A stretch of DNA of 6,068 bases from the NCBI GenBank assembly GCA_023249955.1, contig JAHFBR010000073.1, positions 1-6,068 on the forward strand. Direction: 5' to 3'. This stretch comes from a bacterium. GTDB taxonomy: Bacteria > Babelota > Babeliae > Babelales > RVW-14. Numbering within the stretch: the first letter of the stretch is position 1; the number at the start of each line of letters is the position of its first letter. Below the pieces are notes generated by a model, which saw nothing but the letters and a program-made list of their open reading frames with translations, was not told the origin of the DNA and did not search any database. This document shows positions 5,466-6,068 of the stretch, in pieces. A program made the position numbers and the translations under genes.

Positions 5466-6068
5466 GTGAAAAAAGTGTTTTTGTTATTGTCACTTGTTTG
5501 GCTTTGGCAGCCAATCAGCCTTCACGCACACGAGCTGTTTAGCCTCCGCGCGGACATTGCACGCCAGGGCGGCATCAATGTTGATGGCTTGATCAAATAT
5601 GCAAACGCAGGCACTCAGCACGAAACAGAATTTCTTAACCGCATCATGTATGGATTCACTGAGTATTTAACGTTTGAGGCACGACTTCCAATCTTTTTTT
5701 CAAAAAAGATTTCTGAACGAGCTCCCAACAACACACTGTCGGCATCCAAAGCCGCAGGTACGGGAAAGTTTGAGCTGGTGAGCAAATTGCGTATTTATCA
5801 CGATTATGCTCTTCAAAAACGAAACCAAGTTATCGTCCTGAGTGGGCTTGCTCTGCCAACAGCACGGCGCAGACTCAGCGGCATAGACAAAAAACCTATC
5901 ATCGGCAACAATTCGATGGATTTTGTGCTCGGCGTTGCCGGAGCTTTTGAAACCACAAAATTTTATCACTTTGCAGCAATCACCGGCCACATCACCACCA
6001 CAGCTCGAGGAATTCGCGAAAGCGATCAACTTTTTTATTCTTACGCCTTTGGCTACCGCCCCGAAGAG
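5466..6068 (+). CDS. Predicted outer-membrane beta-barrel protein, 5' part (partial)
   Basis: 201 codons are open from GTG 5466 to the window edge, so the C-terminus is missing. Residues 1-21 form a signal peptide (MKKVFLLLSL, ending LHA). The mature part shows alternating, amphipathic aromatic-rich strands: FLNRIMYGFTEYLTFEARLP (57-76), KFELVSKLRIYHDYAL (101-116), QVIVLSGLALPTA (121-133), DFVLGVAGAFETTKFYHFA (152-170) and QLFYSYAFGYRP (188-199). The pattern GFTEYLTFEARLP followed by a GLALPT strand resembles the MetA-pathway phenol-degradation/transporter-like barrel families, but that assignment comes from memory of the pattern. Location in the outer membrane is well supported; substrate and function are unknown. 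It follows the glycosyltransferase by 172 bases and probably has its own promoter. Confidence 0.83.
   Translation, partial: MKKVFLLLSLVWLWQPISLHAHELFSLRADIARQGGINVDGLIKYANAGTQHETEFLNRIMYGFTEYLTFEARLPIFFSKKISERAPNNTLSASKAAGTGKFELVSKLRIYHDYALQKRNQVIVLSGLALPTARRRLSGIDKKPIIGNNSMDFVLGVAGAFETTKFYHFAAITGHITTTARGIRESDQLFYSYAFGYRPEE

Noticed and set aside
5700..6029. 109-codon minus-strand frame opposite the barrel gene
   Set aside because: The plus frame has a signal peptide, strong ribosome site and beta-strand pattern; this is its antisense shadow.

Overview
The window reads as chromosomal DNA of a Gram-negative, probably host-associated bacterium. Every protein that can be read, apart from a glycosyltransferase, carries an N-terminal signal peptide, and one is a predicted outer-membrane beta-barrel. 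An NTAVG-repeat surface protein, a beta-rich secreted protein of low-complexity character and a collagen-like protein side by side, at moderate-to-low GC, remind me of amoeba-associated lineages such as Dependentiae (TM6/Babeliae). That lineage call comes from memory of protein families and could not be tested here. TAA and TGA both serve as stops, so the standard bacterial code fits. There are no rRNA, tRNA, CRISPR or transposase signals.

Layout. The left two thirds (1-3843) is on the minus strand. In transcription order it holds: (i) a 227-residue collagen-like protein with a C1q/BclA-C-like beta-sandwich tail (3843-3160), closed by a strong intrinsic terminator (3140-3085); (ii) a 346-residue secreted beta-rich protein (2945-1905); and (iii) a large secreted protein (from 1874, running off the left edge) with about 20 tandem 17-residue NTAVG repeats. 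Genes (ii) and (iii) are 30 bases apart and probably form one operon. Gene (iii) has no stop inside the window, so at least 624 residues are open.

The right third is on the plus strand: a GT4-type glycosyltransferase with an N-terminal membrane segment (4031-5293), diverging from the collagen-like gene across a 187-base intergenic region, then the first 201 codons of a signal-peptide-bearing outer-membrane beta-barrel protein (5466 to the right edge). No gene-free stretch exceeds about 215 bases.

Taken together this looks like a cell-envelope and surface-display locus: three exported repeat or fibre-like proteins, an envelope glycosyltransferase and an outer-membrane protein. Whether the glycosyltransferase modifies any of the neighbouring surface proteins cannot be decided from sequence. 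The most interesting point is an A8 homopolymer at the 5' end of gene (ii). Removing one base would fuse a strongly basic N-terminus, resembling that of gene (iii), onto the protein, so the start may be frameshifted, phase-variable or mis-sequenced.
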